64,000 nt of DNA, taken from Streptomyces cavernicola. GTDB taxonomy: Bacteria; Actinomycetota; Actinomycetes; Streptomycetales; Streptomycetaceae. How positions within the stretch are numbered: the first letter of the stretch is position 1; every line of letters begins with the position of its first letter. Positions 62,928 through 64,000 of the stretch are shown piece by piece. The DNA lies in assembly GCF_029968035.1 (NCBI RefSeq), contig NZ_JASCIQ010000003.1:186001-250000 (forward strand). Direction: 5' to 3'. Under the pieces are notes generated by a model. It worked only from the letters and a program-made list of their open reading frames with translations, did no database searches and was not told where the DNA came from. The translations under genes and the position numbers were made by a program.

Positions 62928-63910
62928 CCGGTGACGTCCGCCTCGGGCGCGGTCTGGTCGACCTCCGTCAGGTACCGCCAGGCGTCCGGCGCCGAGCCGT
63001 CCACGTCGGTCACGCCGTAGACCTGCGCGAGGCCGCCGCTGGACAGGGATGCGCCGTTGAACCGGGCCAGGTCCGGGTCGGCGGCGAGCGCGGCCAGGGT
63101 GCGGCCGATGTAGGTCGGGGTCTCGGAGATCGCGAAGTGCGGGTTCTGCTCGCAGCCGTCGAGCCAGTTCTCCTCGGTGACCTTGAAGTGTGTGTCGAGC
63201 ATCGCCTCGGAGCGCAGCCAGCCGGGGGTCAGGGCGACCGCCGTGCAGCCGTACTCCTTGAGCTCCTCGGCGAGGCCGCGGGCCATCCGCAGCGGGGCCG
63301 CCTTGGCGAGGTCGTAGTAGAAGGGTTCGCGGTAGCGGCGGTTGTACTCCTCGGTGCCGTCGGTGACCTCCACGACGAGGCCGCCGGGGTTGCGGATAAG
63401 GAGCGGGAGCGCGCAGCTGCTGGTGACGATGTGCGACTCGACGCCGAGGCGCAGCGCGCGCAGGCCCTTGTCGAGGTCGTGCTCCCACATCTTGCGGCCC
63501 CACTGGACGAAGCCGTCGCCGCCCCAGATGTCGTTGACGAGGATGTCGAGCCGGCCCTGTTCGCGGTCGATCCGGTCGACCAGGGCGCGGACCTGCGCGG
63601 GGTCGAGGTGGTCGGTCGGCACGGCGACGCCCCGGCCGCCGGAGCCCGCGTCCGCGCCCGCCGCGGTGACGAGTTCGGCGGTGCCCTCGATGGTCTCGTC
63701 GCTGCGGCCGACCTCGCTGATGTGCTCCCGGGTGGTGCGGCCCGTCGCGTACACGGTGGCCCCGGCCCGGCCGAGCTCCACGGCCATGGCCCGCCCTGCG
63801 CCCCGGGTCGCGCCGGCGACGAGGGCGACCTTTCCGTGCAGCGGGCCGTGGTCCTGCTGTTCGGTCGCGGTGTCGGAAGTGGCTGCGGCTGCTGTCCTGT
63901 TGTCACTCAT
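62918..63910 (-). CDS. SDR-family oxidoreductase
   Basis: 330 residues. Rossmann motif VAGATRGAGRAMA for NAD(P), ILVNDIWGGDG (the NNAG-type position), Ser in IVTSSCALP and catalytic YxxxK in YYDLAKAAP. Function and substrate unknown. Its 3' end overlaps the WYL gene by 10 bp on opposite strands, so the two may affect each other. Upstream (63911-64000) I see only the probable promoter region. Confidence 0.9.
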   Translation of the reverse strand: MSDNRTAAAATSDTATEQQDHGPLHGKVALVAGATRGAGRAMAVELGRAGATVYATGRTTREHISEVGRSDETIEGTAELVTAAGADAGSGGRGVAVPTDHLDPAQVRALVDRIDREQGRLDILVNDIWGGDGFVQWGRKMWEHDLDKGLRALRLGVESHIVTSSCALPLLIRNPGGLVVEVTDGTEEYNRRYREPFYYDLAKAAPLRMARGLAEELKEYGCTAVALTPGWLRSEAMLDTHFKVTEENWLDGCEQNPHFAISETPTYIGRTLAALAADPDLARFNGASLSSGGLAQVYGVTDVDGSAPDAWRYLTEVDQTAPEADVTGYR

Positions 63911-64000
63911 ACGTCGAGCCTGGCAGCGAATCCGGACATCTCCTGTCGGGTAGCCGTACGCGATCCGCGCGTCGCCGCATTCGTCTTACGAGTAAGTCGC

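Overview
The window is a chromosomal core segment of a high-GC actinobacterium, almost certainly a Streptomyces. The evidence is GC-rich third codon positions throughout, many GTG starts, GNN-type leaderless starts, a SAM-IV riboswitch, Streptomyces-type dispersed palindromes between genes, and a gene order that I recall from the S. coelicolor SCO2130-SCO2183 block. Much of the same order (acyl-CoA ligase, PimB-like mannosyltransferase, NlpC/P60, trpD, qcrCAB/ctaE, ctaC, adenosine kinase, HesB, cobT, cobS, leucyl aminopeptidase, dihydrolipoamide acyltransferase) is also found in Mycobacterium tuberculosis around Rv2187-Rv2215, so this is an old actinobacterial backbone. I see no tRNA, rRNA, prophage, transposase, CRISPR array or specialised-metabolite cluster.

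Layout. 0-10 kb: 3' end of a long-chain acyl-CoA ligase, a GT4 mannosyltransferase, a GT87 membrane protein, a lipoprotein metallopeptidase, two paralogous secreted NlpC/P60 peptidoglycan hydrolases, a repeat-rich 0.86-kb intergenic stretch, and a NYN-domain protein. 10-17 kb: rhomboid protease coupled to a stand-alone Lrp/AsnC ligand domain; a small secreted protein, OmpR-type sensor kinase and regulator; an SLC13 transporter; glycerate kinase. 17-29 kb: SAM-IV-controlled class V aminotransferase, trpD, and the aerobic respiratory supercomplex (ctaE-qcrCAB and ctaCDF operons) with an L,D-transpeptidase and a receiver-like protein between them. 29-37 kb: cysteine desulfurase-TusA fusion, adenosine kinase, HesB/ErpA, quinolinate synthase, GNAT protein. 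37-46 kb: RND efflux pump with a NarL-type two-component system, PspA and its partner, a membrane protein coupled to a methyltransferase that seems to start with CTG, an RDD protein. 46-53 kb: late cobalamin assembly (MBL-CobU fusion, CobT, CobS) around an MprF-like protein. 53-64 kb: leucyl aminopeptidase, the E3 (lpd), E2 (sucB-like) and E1 (aceE) parts of 2-oxo acid dehydrogenase, a GntR regulator between E2 and E1, a WYL regulator and an SDR.

Respiration (QcrCAB, CtaCDEF), central carbon oxidation (AceE, E2, Lpd), Fe-S and sulfur supply (NifS-TusA, ErpA, SAM-controlled aminotransferase, NadA) and cofactor assembly form the functional core. The most informative new observations are regulatory: an 11-bp-periodic box present both before the two-component operon and before the SLC13 gene; a 17-bp palindrome inside a well-formed aceE promoter next to a GntR gene; twin 13-bp dyads flanking the nadA -10; a 20-bp palindrome before erpA; an inverted repeat before ctaC; a REP-like palindrome inserted inside the SLC13 reading frame; and a probable CTG start with a CTGA overlap. 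No clearly novel multi-gene system is visible; the segment is mainly housekeeping.
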